A stretch of DNA of 9,705 bases, from the NCBI GenBank assembly GCA_021789565.1, contig JAJYJL010000191.1, positions 1 through 9,705 on the forward strand, read 5' to 3'. The notes beneath the pieces were generated by a model, which was not told where the DNA came from, did no database searches, and worked only from the letters and a program-made list of their open reading frames with translations. The stretch is from Acidobacteriota bacterium (GTDB lineage Bacteria; Acidobacteriota; Terriglobia; UBA7540). Position 1 is the first letter of the stretch. Each line of letters opens with the position of its first letter. Positions 1-6,513 of the stretch are shown piece after piece. The position numbers were made by a program, and so were the translations under genes.

Positions 1-2
1 CG

Positions 3-202
3 TGCCAGGCGTTCGGACTGAACCGTGGGTTCGTGTACCGCGATCGAGCCCGGCACCGCGCCATTGGCCCGCGGCGCGCGCCGCCGGCGCGGCCGCGTCC
101 CCCGTTATCGCTCTCGGCAGACATTGTACGAGTCGTCGGAAATCCAACAAATGTCGGCTGGGTTGCGCCGGTGCCCAACGTTGCCGCATTGCGTGAGAAA
201 TG
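3..202 (+). pseudogene. Upstream part of the same GT4 gene, frameshifted
   Basis: This frame is open from the window edge. From about base 117 it reads ADIVRVVGNPTN, then VAALREKW, which is what precedes the KGH motif in GT4 enzymes. It hits a stop at 228-230, while the 200-781 frame takes over exactly where homology should continue: LREKW joins GMQVVGRHVTITG if one G is added to the GGG at 202-204. A single-base loss therefore separates the halves, either as a true mutation or as a homopolymer read error. The first ~110 bases of this frame do not look convincingly like the family, so a second break further upstream is possible. Most of the N-terminal domain lies outside the window. Confidence 0.55.
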
Positions 203-781
203 GGCATGCAAGTGGTTGGCCGGCACGTGACAATTACCGGGACCCTGGCTCCGCACAAAGGCCATGAGTCTTTTCTGCGTGCTGCGCAGCGAATTCGGCA
301 ACGGCGGACCGATACGGTCTTTAACATCGTCGGCAGCGCAGCGAGGGGGGGCCGGGCGTGGACGGAACGCCTTCGCGCATTGAGTCGTGAATTGAGCCTG
401 ACCGAATCAGTTCGCTTCTGGGGATTCGTGCCGGACGCGGTGGCGCGCGATGTGCTCGCGGCCAGTGATCTTTTCGTGCTGCCGACGACGATAGAGGGTT
501 TTGGGCTGGTAATCGCGGAGGCGCTCGCATGTGGTGTCCCTGTGGTGACCTCCGCCATTCGTCCTCTCGAGGAGGTTGTCACGGATGGAAAGTCGGGGTT
601 TCTGGCCCCGCCGCGGGATTTCGCGTTCCTAGCTGGAAAGGTTCTTGAGCTTCTGGAGTCGCCCGAAACAATGAGAGAGTTTTCCGTTTATGGACGCGAG
701 CCCGTGCGGGCGTCCTTTAGCGCAAAAGCGGTTGTCGGGCGGATTACGCACTGCTACGATGAAATGTTGCACCCAAAGTGA
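200..781 (+). CDS. GT4 glycosyltransferase, C-terminal domain (5' part in another frame)
   Basis: This encodes the C-terminal, nucleotide-sugar-binding half of a GT-B fold, GT4-type glycosyltransferase, expected to act in the cytoplasm on surface glycan assembly. Visible landmarks are ITGTLAPHKGHESFLRAA, the usual start of the second Rossmann domain, then VRFWGFVP, and the EX7E donor-site motif in EGFGLVIAEALACGVPVV. The 193 residues from ATG 200 are about half of a normal family member. The missing upstream residues are in the +1 frame (see 3-202), so ATG 200 is probably not a real start. Thirty-four bases separate it from the next glycosyltransferase at 816 on the same strand, which suggests one operon. 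Sugar and acceptor cannot be assigned. The family call is secure; whether the gene is functional is not. Confidence 0.8.
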   Translation: MGMQVVGRHVTITGTLAPHKGHESFLRAAQRIRQRRTDTVFNIVGSAARGGRAWTERLRALSRELSLTESVRFWGFVPDAVARDVLAASDLFVLPTTIEGFGLVIAEALACGVPVVTSAIRPLEEVVTDGKSGFLAPPRDFAFLAGKVLELLESPETMREFSVYGREPVRASFSAKAVVGRITHCYDEMLHPK

Positions 782-815
782 ACATCTTGCACGCTATCGA
801 GTTGCCTGAAAGACG

Positions 816-2021
816 ATGATGCATATGCACATTGCGGCGCGGAAACCGGAGTTTTTGGTATTTTCCGACGATTGGGGCGAACATCCGTCGAGTTGCCAAC
901 ATATCTTCCGCATCATCGGCAAAGAGCATCGTGTGCTTTGGGTTAACACCATAGGCATGCGGAATCCGACCTGGACGGCTCGGGACGCAAAAAAGGCGGT
1001 AAAAAAAGCTGGCAAGATGCTGCGGATCGCAAAAGGACCGAATCAGGGCGAAAACCGCGACGGAAACATTTCTGTCTGTCAGCCCATGATGCTGCCGGGA
1101 GTGCGGTCGCGGGCGGTGCGGTGGTTTAACGCCCGTTCCGTTACGAGGACGGTGCGGACTATGATGCGGGAGTTGCGGTTTGAGAATCCCATCGTCGTGA
1201 CGACGGTTCCGAATGCCGTGGAGTATCGGGATCTCATCGTAGACCGAAGGGTCATATATTACTGCGTCGACGATTTTTCGCTCTGGCCGGGGTTGGACGC
1301 GGAGAGTGTCCAAGAGATGGAAAGACGCTTGGTTGCGCGCGCGGACCGAATCATTGCGGTATCTGATGTCCTGTCTCGGCGCTTCAAGGAGTTCGGAAAA
1401 GACGCGTCCATCGTGACGCATGGCGTCGACATCGAGCTCTTTGCTACAGTGGCATCACGCGAGCATCCGCGATTGCAGCACGTCAAAAAGCCGCGTGTCG
1501 GCTTCTTCGGGCTGATTGATGGACGTTTGGACTGGGGTTTACTGGTGCGGCTGGCGCAACGATTACCCAATGTCTCATTCGTCCTCGCGGGCCCTGTAGA
1601 CGCTTCGGCGGGTGAACTGCCAGTGCGAGGCAATATTCATTTTGTCGGCGCCGTTCCGTACCGAGAACTTCCGGAATTCATCGCCGGAGTAAAGGCGTTG
1701 ATTTTGCCGTATAAAACCGGTGCGCTTGCCAAAGTGCTGTCGCCGCTGAAGCTAAAAGAATACCTGGCGACGGGGAAACCGGTGATTTGTGCGCCAATCG
1801 AAGCGGTTCGTGAGTGGGTGGACGTCGTCGGTGTTGGCGCGACGGTTGATGAGTGGGAGACGCTCTTGCGCCGCGTCCTGGAATGCGAGCAAATCGAGCA
1901 AGAACAATGTGTATCCGAACGGCTCGCGATGGAGTCGTGGGACGTTAAAGCGAGTACCTTCCAGGAAAGTTGCATGGACATCCCGGAACGAGAACTGTCG
2001 CGACGAAAAAAAAGTAACTGA
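816..2021 (+). CDS. GT-B glycosyltransferase (TuaH-like)
   Basis: This is an intact 401-residue GT-B glycosyltransferase of the type often annotated as TuaH-like or glycosyltransferase family 1. It presumably adds a sugar to a polysaccharide repeat unit at the inner membrane. The N-terminal domain carries FSDDWGEHPSSCQHIF (about residues 16-31) and a VLWVNTIGMRNP strand. YYCVDDFSLWPGLD and RADRIIAVSDVLSRRF lie in the middle. The C-terminal donor domain has VGFFGLIDGRLDW and SPLKLKEYLATGKPVI from residue 309. No signal peptide or membrane segment is evident. Start: ATG 816 is followed by ATGs at 819 and 825, and a weak GAAAG precedes the first, so the true start may be a few codons in. It lies just downstream of the frameshifted GT4 and is the only clearly complete gene of this + strand group. 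Sugar specificity is unknown. Confidence 0.88.
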   Translation: MMHMHIAARKPEFLVFSDDWGEHPSSCQHIFRIIGKEHRVLWVNTIGMRNPTWTARDAKKAVKKAGKMLRIAKGPNQGENRDGNISVCQPMMLPGVRSRAVRWFNARSVTRTVRTMMRELRFENPIVVTTVPNAVEYRDLIVDRRVIYYCVDDFSLWPGLDAESVQEMERRLVARADRIIAVSDVLSRRFKEFGKDASIVTHGVDIELFATVASREHPRLQHVKKPRVGFFGLIDGRLDWGLLVRLAQRLPNVSFVLAGPVDASAGELPVRGNIHFVGAVPYRELPEFIAGVKALILPYKTGALAKVLSPLKLKEYLATGKPVICAPIEAVREWVDVVGVGATVDEWETLLRRVLECEQIEQEQCVSERLAMESWDVKASTFQESCMDIPERELSRRKKSN

Positions 2022-2120
2022 GGTGTGCGCTGTGGCGGAAGAGAATTCGATAGTGTTGCTGGTGGAGGCCAGCTTCGCGAACGAATCCAAGTGAAGTACG
2101 CTTATTGGACCTGCCCCGCT
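2022..2120. other. Junction between convergent gene groups, no assignable gene
   Basis: This short stretch lies between the stop of the + strand glycosyltransferase and the end of the truncated - strand GT4 stub. A + strand reading from GTG 2032 gives about 20 codons (AEENSIVLLVEASFANESK) before a stop. It could be the start of a lost gene, but I do not recognise it. I see no hairpin plus T-run terminator, although two gene groups converge here. Confidence 0.3.
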
Positions 2121-2333
2121 TCAGTGGACGGGTAGAAGCTCTGGACTCACGCGGTGCGGCGGCAGATGTCGGATCAACGCGAGAATCCAACGCTCGGCAC
2201 CGTACAGACCGGTGGAACTCCCCATCTGCGCTGCGGAACGCTGATTGGCCGAGAACTCGCCCGCGGCGAAATGCGACCCCCGTCGCTCAGGTGCTTCTTC
2301 GACAAGGACCGTATCGACCATCCACGACGTCAT
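2121..2333 (-). pseudogene. GT4 glycosyltransferase, N-terminal stub
   Basis: This is a 70-codon - strand reading whose second half, GSSTGLYGAERWILALIRHL, is the hallmark N-terminal glycine loop and first helix of a GT4 glycosyltransferase (general form: GSTGLYGAERW). The start ATG at 2333-2331 overlaps the TGA of the upstream GT2 gene as ATGA, so it was probably translated by coupling as the next gene of the same operon. About 20 residues after the motif the frame stops, and no other frame continues the domain. Roughly 300 residues are therefore missing, and unrelated + strand DNA follows. An N-terminal extension of about 36 residues before the glycine loop is longer than usual and may reflect drift. 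It is a remnant left by deletion or rearrangement, not a working enzyme. Confidence 0.6.
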
Positions 2334-3247
2334 CTCGCGCCGGCGCTTGCCCGGATTTCTCTTAAGGCAATTCGATCGAAGAAGCTATCCAGTCCATGCC
2401 TGGGTCGCAGCCCTGCGATACACTGCTTTTGCGCGATGTATAAATCCGTGGTCGATTTCGGCATGGCGCGAATGCCGCCCTGCCTCAGTATGGGAACCAG
2501 TAGCTCGTGTTGATAGTGGCGCAGACTGTACCGAACGCGCCGGCGCCAGTAGGTCCGAAGGTCGCTGAGACTCCATGGCGAAAGCGAGCGGTACTTGAAC
2601 TTCCCATGGATGCATGGCGCAACGCGCTCATCCTTGAATTCACCGGTAGGGTCCAGATCCCATTTGACCAACGACGTGATGATTCCGTCATCACCGATCA
2701 TGCCGACCGGAATCCGTGTTCCCGCCTTCCGGACGCGTTGTATGAATTCCCGGCGCAGGGCGTAGAGATTCCCCAGGATCAATCGGCTTTCGGTTACGTA
2801 TGTCGTCATCTGGTCCCTGTGCCGACCAGAGCAGGGAACCGCCGCCGCCGCGTTTGCACCCGGGGATCCCATGAGTTCCTCGTATAAGGCGTTCAAGGCA
2901 TGCGGCTCTATCTCGACGTCGCCATCGGCAAAAAAATATGCGTCATAATCGCCGGCAACCTGGTACACAAACAGATTCCATGCGTTCGCCTTATCTCCAA
3001 GCTCGATTGAGATGGGCGTTACCCATTCATTTCTCTGTGCGTAGTTCTCGACTACCCTTTCTGTCCGATCTGTGCAGCCATTGATCAGGACATACGCGTG
3101 CACTTGCGCGATCGATGCAGAGTTTCTGACGCTTTCCAAAGCGTTGACGATGTTTTGCTCTTCATTGTGCGCAAAGACCCCAATGGCCCATCGCGCCGGC
3201 GACGGTTCTTCGATACGACTTGTTTTGGCCACCTCGGTGTCCCTCAT
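2330..3247 (-). CDS. GT2 family glycosyltransferase
   Basis: This is a 305-residue GT-A fold, GT2-like glycosyltransferase, predicted to be cytoplasmic with no clear membrane segments. Evidence in order: IGVFAHNEEQNI (residues 22-33), the nucleotide-binding N-terminus of GT2 enzymes; LINGCTDRT (54-62), the usual SDGSTD-type loop; FFADGDVE with the metal-binding DGD at 108-110; GMIGDDGIIT, an acceptor or base region with a conserved acidic pair; and YWRRRVRYSLRHYQHELL, resembling the QxxRW-type helix. I chose ATG 3247 although the frame is open to 3382, because 3247-3244 forms ATGA with the stop of the asparagine-synthase-like gene, a classic coupling. Its own stop overlaps the next start in the same way. 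The gene appears intact, but its upstream operon partner is broken by insertion sequences, so its expression is doubtful. Confidence 0.85.
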   Translation of the reverse strand: MRDTEVAKTSRIEEPSPARWAIGVFAHNEEQNIVNALESVRNSASIAQVHAYVLINGCTDRTERVVENYAQRNEWVTPISIELGDKANAWNLFVYQVAGDYDAYFFADGDVEIEPHALNALYEELMGSPGANAAAAVPCSGRHRDQMTTYVTESRLILGNLYALRREFIQRVRKAGTRIPVGMIGDDGIITSLVKWDLDPTGEFKDERVAPCIHGKFKYRSLSPWSLSDLRTYWRRRVRYSLRHYQHELLVPILRQGGIRAMPKSTTDLYIAQKQCIAGLRPRHGLDSFFDRIALREIRASAGAR

Positions 3248-3776
3248 ACAGCCTGATACCATGCTCGGGAGTCTGTCGTCTCGCGGCCGGACATCGAGGT
3301 CGAGTGTTCCCAGAGACCCAACATCAAAATGTCCCGGAGGAACACGCTGTGATCCCTCGCACCGCTCCAGTGCTCGCGCCACAGCGTGCGAAATCGTTCC
3401 GCTCTGCGGACCTCGACGGCCAGGGTGCTATTGGCCGAGTGAGCGTCTTCTACCCGTGGCCGCATGACGCCACGCAGCCACGGTGCGGCCGGAATCGAGA
3501 ACCCCCGCTTCGGCAGGTTGTGGACCTCCGCTGGCATGCGGCTAGCGGCAAATTTTCGCAGCGGCAGCTTCCCCTCGGGGCGATTCATCTTGAGCGCGGT
3601 CGGAAGCCGTGCTGCGAGTTCCAGGATCCGATGATCCAGCAGCGGCGCGCGGACTTCGAGTGAATGCGCCATGCTCATGTGATTCACCTTCGACAGCGCG
3701 TCGTCGATTATGTTAGAGCGGAATATCCACGTCCTGACTACGTCCCAGCGCATCCGCGGCGTCGCCCCCGACATAA
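3244..3776 (-). pseudogene. Asparagine synthase-like amidotransferase, C-terminal fragment
   Basis: This is the C-terminal part of an AsnB-type glutamine-dependent amidotransferase. In polysaccharide loci such enzymes are thought to amidate sugar acids or related intermediates. The signature KVNHMSMAHSLEVRAPLLDH is followed by RILELAARLP, EGKLPLRKFA, LPKRGFSIPAAPWLRG and ARDHSVFLRDILML, all typical of the synthetase-domain tail. Near the left end of the IS5 element a different frame gives DAADALGRSQDVDIPLY, which fits the family consensus before the KVD motif, so one base appears lost near 3710-3716. The catalytic N-terminal glutaminase (MCGI start) and the ATP-pyrophosphatase loop are absent. 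The upstream continuation is at 6118-6309, beyond about 2.3 kb of mobile DNA. Its TGA overlaps the ATG of the GT2 gene. Confidence 0.8.
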
Positions 3777-3779
3777 TTA

Positions 3780-4852
3780 GGGAACCTCTATGAATCGTGC
3801 CGTCGAGAGTCGGTTGATGCATAGAACACTGGAATTTTCGCTATGCGCCGAACTGCGGCTCAGTTTCGCGGGGATTTCTGCGTTTTGACCGCCCGGAACG
3901 GCCTTCGTTGCGATCCGATCCATGCGTTTCCCATCATCCGGGCACACCTATGCCGTCGATGGGCGCCTTGCCCAACCGGATCAGGGCCTCGAGCCGCTTC
4001 AGGTTGTAAGTCAATGCCGTCATCGTCGACCACGCACGCATTCGCTCAAGCCGATGCTGCGCGCAAACATTCCGCCCATCTGGGTCATGGTGGCAAACCC
4101 GTGCTCGACGCGCACACGCACTTGGGACGTCGTGCGGTTCCTGCGTTGTTGCACTTCGGCGAGCGGATGGCCTCGTCCGCCGTGTTCATGAACGTGACTA
4201 CGGAAGCCTCTGCGCTTCAGCCTACGCTCATGCTCGCGGCTGCGGTAGGCACTATCGGCCCAGATATCCCGTCCGCGGCGCCTGGCTTTCCCAAGAAGAC
4301 CGTCAAACACTTGCCTGTCATGCACATTCGCCGGGCTCGCCTGCTCGCTGATCACCAGCTTCGTCTTACGGTCCACGCTCACGTGGCTCTTGTAGCCAAA
4401 GTGGTCCTCGTCATTCTTTCGGGTCCGGCGCGCATCGGTGTCCTTCTGCCGCCGCTTCGCCGGATTCTTCGTCCATTGCGCCGGCACCGCGCCACCGAGG
4501 TCGATGCCGAGAAACCGCATGAACGTCAGTCGGTCCGTTACCTGGAATTCCAGCGCATCGTCCGACAACCCGTACAGGTTCTGCAGTCCCGGCATCTTGA
4601 ACATCCGCACCCGATCGGTGGGCTTGCGACCCGCCGCAGACTCATGCTCCTTGCGGTCTATACTCTCAAGATCCGGTCGAAACATCTCCCAATCAACTCG
4701 ATGGCGTTCAGCCTCTCCAAGGCATCCCCACGCCTGCTGAGTTGATCAAGCCGGTGCTGAAGGTCCAAAAACCGAGCTGAACCTTCATGTCTCATTCTAG
4801 CACTTGTGGTCGGCAGAATAAGCATCAAAATGGGCAATTTTTCGAGGCGCGC
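3780..4852 (-). mobile_element. IS5-family element, degenerate copy
   Basis: The boundaries are proposed from three signs: the transposase remnant inside; ends reading GGGAACCTCTATGAAT (left) and, on the other strand, GCGCGCCTCGAAAAATT (right), which align imperfectly around CCTC and AAT; and the triplet TTA just outside both ends (3777-3779 and 4853-4855), as expected for the 3-bp TNA duplications of part of this family. The 1073-bp length is close to normal IS5 size but slightly short because the transposase is internally deleted. The left flank is asparagine-synthase-like sequence and the right flank is IS630 remnant, so it sits at the edge of, or has replaced, one IS630 end. The family is firm; the exact ends are tentative. 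Confidence 0.65.
3934..4795 (-). pseudogene. IS5-family transposase, frameshifted and internally deleted
   Basis: This is a DDE transposase of the IS5 family. ATG 4795 opens a frame containing RFLDLQHRLDQLSRRGDALERLNAI. Near 4695-4702 it must shift to continue as DWEMFRPDLES, AGRKP, LYGLSDDALEFQVTDRLTFM and RFLGIDLG. Next comes VPAQWTKNPAKRRQKDTDAR, HFGYKSHVSVD, IWADSAYRS (second catalytic Asp) and RVRVEHGFATMTQMGGMF (catalytic Glu). A second shift near 4046-4048, consistent with one lost G, then gives ERMRAWSTMTALTYNLKRLE and a stop at 3934. Family members normally have some 70-90 residues between the MRFLG and VPAQW blocks, including the first catalytic Asp. Here the blocks are nearly adjacent, so the first Asp is missing. 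The protein cannot be active even if the frameshifts are read errors. Confidence 0.8.
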
Positions 4853-5131
4853 TTAGTACTGTTGCTCGTAAGTTCGGTGACGTGTGCATCGGGATGATCG
4901 TTGGCCAGCGTCGCTGCAAGCGCCGGAGGCACGCTTGGCCGCGGTGCGAGGAGCCGTTGTCCATAATCCAGAACACACTCGCGGCGGAGCGATAGGGCTC
5001 TTGCCTCATGATCTGGGCGACGAGGCGGCCGAAAGGGCGAATTCCGGTCGTGGTTTCGCAGCGGCCAAAGACCTTGGGGCGTCAGACATCCCAAGCGGCC
5101 AGATAGGCCCAGGCACCGCGGCGTTGATATT

Positions 5132-5137
5132 CATGCT
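5132..5137 (+). repeat. Target-site duplication, left copy (CATGCT)
   Basis: This 6-bp direct repeat immediately precedes the TGTCA end of the 247-bp element. On the transposase strand it reads AGCATG, and its CATG completes the His codon of RVEHEYQ in the reconstructed frame. Confidence 0.75.
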
Positions 5138-5384
5138 TGTCAACGACGGCTCGAAAATCGTCGAGATCCGCCAGTTTGAAAATCGATGGCACAGGAATTG
5201 CGTCGCTCGTGGCGAAAACCGCACAACGCGTGCCCAGATCCACCACGCCGCGCGTAAGCCTTTGATGCAGCGGGAAAGGGCGCCAGGCCGAACAAGATGG
5301 TCAAATGGAAGTCTCGGAAGAACCCGAGAAGAACATCGATTTCCAGACCGGCCGGATTTCACGACTTTCAGATCGGCGATGACA
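5138..5384. mobile_element. MITE-like element with terminal inverted repeats
   Basis: This is a 247-bp insertion in the IS630 transposase gene. The outer ends are TGTCA and TGACA. Comparing the left end with the reverse complement of the right end, about 25 of the first 37 positions match, including perfect blocks TGTCA, GAAA, TCGT and ATCCG. It is bounded by CATGCT on both sides (5132-5137 and 5385-5390). Removing the element and one repeat joins RPMRVEH to EYQRRGAW in frame, exactly as in intact IS630 transposases. It is too small for a transposase and has no recognisable domain. One - strand frame reads VDLGTRCAVFATSDA and LADLDDFRAVVD, which might be a piece of a parent gene. The TGT ends and 6-bp duplication would fit mobilisation by an IS481-like transposase, but that is only a guess. 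Confidence 0.75.
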
Positions 5385-5390
5385 CATGCT
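5385..5390 (+). repeat. Target-site duplication, right copy (CATGCT)
   Basis: This second copy of the 6-bp direct repeat immediately follows the TGACA end of the 247-bp element. One of the two copies must be original transposase sequence, since the ancestral frame needs only one. Confidence 0.75.
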
Positions 5391-6117
5391 CCACGCGCAT
5401 CGGGCGGGCAGGCGCCGTAGGCGGGGTGGGTTGGATACGGCGGCGGGCCTGGATGCTGGTCTTCTCGTCCGTGGAGAGAATGCAGTCCATCTCGCTCAAG
5501 GGTTGTCCCATTCCCCGTGATACAAATCCAGCACTCTGGCGGCCTTACGTTCGAAGGCCGGATCGCGCGGGAAAATCCAACTGCGGTGTGACCACGGGCG
5601 GGTCGCATCCTCCGTCAGCCAATGCCGCAGAGTGGTTTGTCCGGAGGCGACCAAGTCGCGCTCGATGAGTTCGCGGCGGATCTCCAGGACGCTCCAGCGC
5701 GACAGCGGCATCTCGGACTCTTACGGCAGCTGGCAGGCCAAGGCCTTAATGGCGACGAGGACGCTGGGGGGACAAGAGCGCTGGGCGCCCGGTGGGGGAG
5801 CGCTCCTCCAGGCCCCGTAGACGCTCTCGGAAGAAGCGCTTGCGCCACTTGCTGACGATCTGCCGCGGGGTTTCCAGGCGCGCCGCAATGGCGTCGTTGT
5901 CGAGCCCCTCGGCGGCGTACAGCACGATCCTGGCGCGGATGACATCCCGATACGGTGACGTATATTTCCGACCCGTGGCCTCGAGCCGGGCGCGTTCCGC
6001 ATCGGAGAGTTCAATACGGTATGGGCATGTTCTTGGCATCCCCTTCCTAGGATAACAGTATGCCGCCAAGTAGGGGAATATGCCAGACCAATACGTCATC
6101 GTAGTTATGGATTTAGG

Positions 6118-6309
6118 TACTCGGCGAATTGCGGCCTCCACGTGCATGAACCCGCGCAAGGTTTCCAGAACCACCGGCGAATAAGGCGTCCGGCGGGCAT
6201 CCGGCCGCAGCCACACCATAGCGCGGTAGAAGGCCTCGGCATCGGTGGCCGCGAGATTCTCGAAGATCGTCTTCAGACGCAGGGGCTTCGGGCACCTCGC
6301 AGACTCCGC
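6118..6309 (-). pseudogene. Asparagine synthase-like amidotransferase, middle fragment
   Basis: About 64 codons read PLRLKTIFENLAATDAEAFY, then AMVWLRPDARRTPYSP and LETLRGF. This is the segment that precedes the KVDRMSMAHSLEVR motif in AsnB-type enzymes of polysaccharide loci. It ends at a TA next to the IS630 remnant and should join directly to the fragment at 3244-3776, so both are parts of one interrupted gene. Upstream, the frame meets a TGA at 6312-6310. The ATP-pyrophosphatase motif (SGGxDS type) and the glutaminase domain are not found before the methyltransferase begins, so the 5' two-thirds has been lost or scrambled. The frame continues through the IS630 boundary into the transposase, giving a chance fusion. 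Assignment rests on pattern recognition of a short segment. Confidence 0.6.
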
Positions 6310-6513
6310 TCACCAAGCACCCCGTGCGCCTGCAGCCGTGGGCGCCGTCGTTCCGACCCCGAGCAATGATGCGCAGAATCTTGCGCGCTATCCCGTCACC
6401 GGACCGGGCTCATCTTGGCAAGCAGACCCGAGCTCTTTTTGCCGAGCCGCGTAGTTGCAGTTGCGCCAAACGCGCAATCCGTGCGAAATTCTCCGATGCT
6501 CGGAGGCGAATAT
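6310..6513. other. Gap between split gene and methyltransferase
   Basis: About 200 bases lie between the asparagine-synthase fragment on the - strand and the methyltransferase on the + strand. A - strand reading with ARKILRIIARG near 6360-6395 could be further drifted sequence of the broken gene, but it is not convincing. The methyltransferase frame is open upstream to 6415 without family-like residues. No promoter with good consensus was seen. Confidence 0.3.
6502..6506 (+). promoter_or_regulatory. Ribosome binding site GGAGG
   Basis: A perfect Shine-Dalgarno GGAGG lies seven bases before the ATG at 6514. It decides the methyltransferase start over the upstream alternatives at 6415 and 6496. 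Confidence 0.75.

Larger units (their letters stand above)
4880..6039 (-). pseudogene. IS630-family transposase, decayed
   Basis: The start ATG is at 6039. The N-terminal helix-turn-helix region reads YTSPYRDVIRARIVLYAAEG and RQIVSKWRKRF. A six-G run at 5766-5771 (one base too many, or a slip) breaks the frame. It resumes as SVLVAIKALACQLP, reaches an in-frame TAA (5723-5721), then continues as MPLSRWSVLEIRRELI and HRSWIFPRDPAF. Another shift near 5505 leads into ILSTDEKTSIQAR (first catalytic Asp) and ARPMRVEH. There the 247-bp element interrupts it. The frame resumes precisely as EYQRRGAWAYLAAWDV, has a TGA where the family has a codon, then RPKVFGRCE and FWIMDNGSSHRGQA (second catalytic Asp). 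The final domain with the third acidic residue (HASWLNQxE block) is absent. Two nonsense codons make this genuine decay. Upstream, its frame is continuous with the asparagine-synthase fragment. Confidence 0.82.
4856..6117 (-). mobile_element. IS630-family element, truncated, carrying a 247-bp insertion
   Basis: This is a remnant of an IS630-family (Tc1/mariner-related) insertion sequence. The right end is estimated at about 6117, next to a TA at 6118-6119, because asparagine-synthase-like coding sequence resumes there. IS630 elements duplicate TA on insertion, and another TA lies at 3778-3779 where the interrupted gene continues on the far side. The left (3') end is missing: transposase homology stops near 4880, about 25 bases before the IS5 boundary, and no matching inverted repeat is seen. 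It seems to have landed in the asparagine-synthase-like gene first and later lost its distal end in an event involving IS5. Exact ends are inferred. Confidence 0.6.

Noticed and set aside
744..1421. - strand open frame of 225 codons
   Set aside because: It is antisense to the intact TuaH-like glycosyltransferase; composition rich in Arg, His and Pro, as expected of a GC-rich shadow.
3248..3382. Longer N-terminus for the GT2 gene
   Set aside because: Those codons overlap the asparagine-synthase-like coding sequence and do not look like GT2 sequence. The ATGA overlap at 3247-3244 gives a better start.
3843..4745. Long + strand open frame of 300 codons
   Set aside because: It is the antisense shadow of the IS5 transposase, whose family motifs are clear on the - strand. 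The + strand reading has no recognisable domain and an odd His/Arg/Leu-rich composition.
4884..5420. + strand open frame of 178 codons
   Set aside because: It is antisense to the IS630 transposase remnant and crosses the 247-bp insertion boundaries; no family resemblance.
5006..5608. - strand open frame of 200 codons
   Set aside because: It is out of register with the IS630 motifs (STDEKTSIQAR and MDNGSSHRG lie in other frames) and spans the small element without homology.
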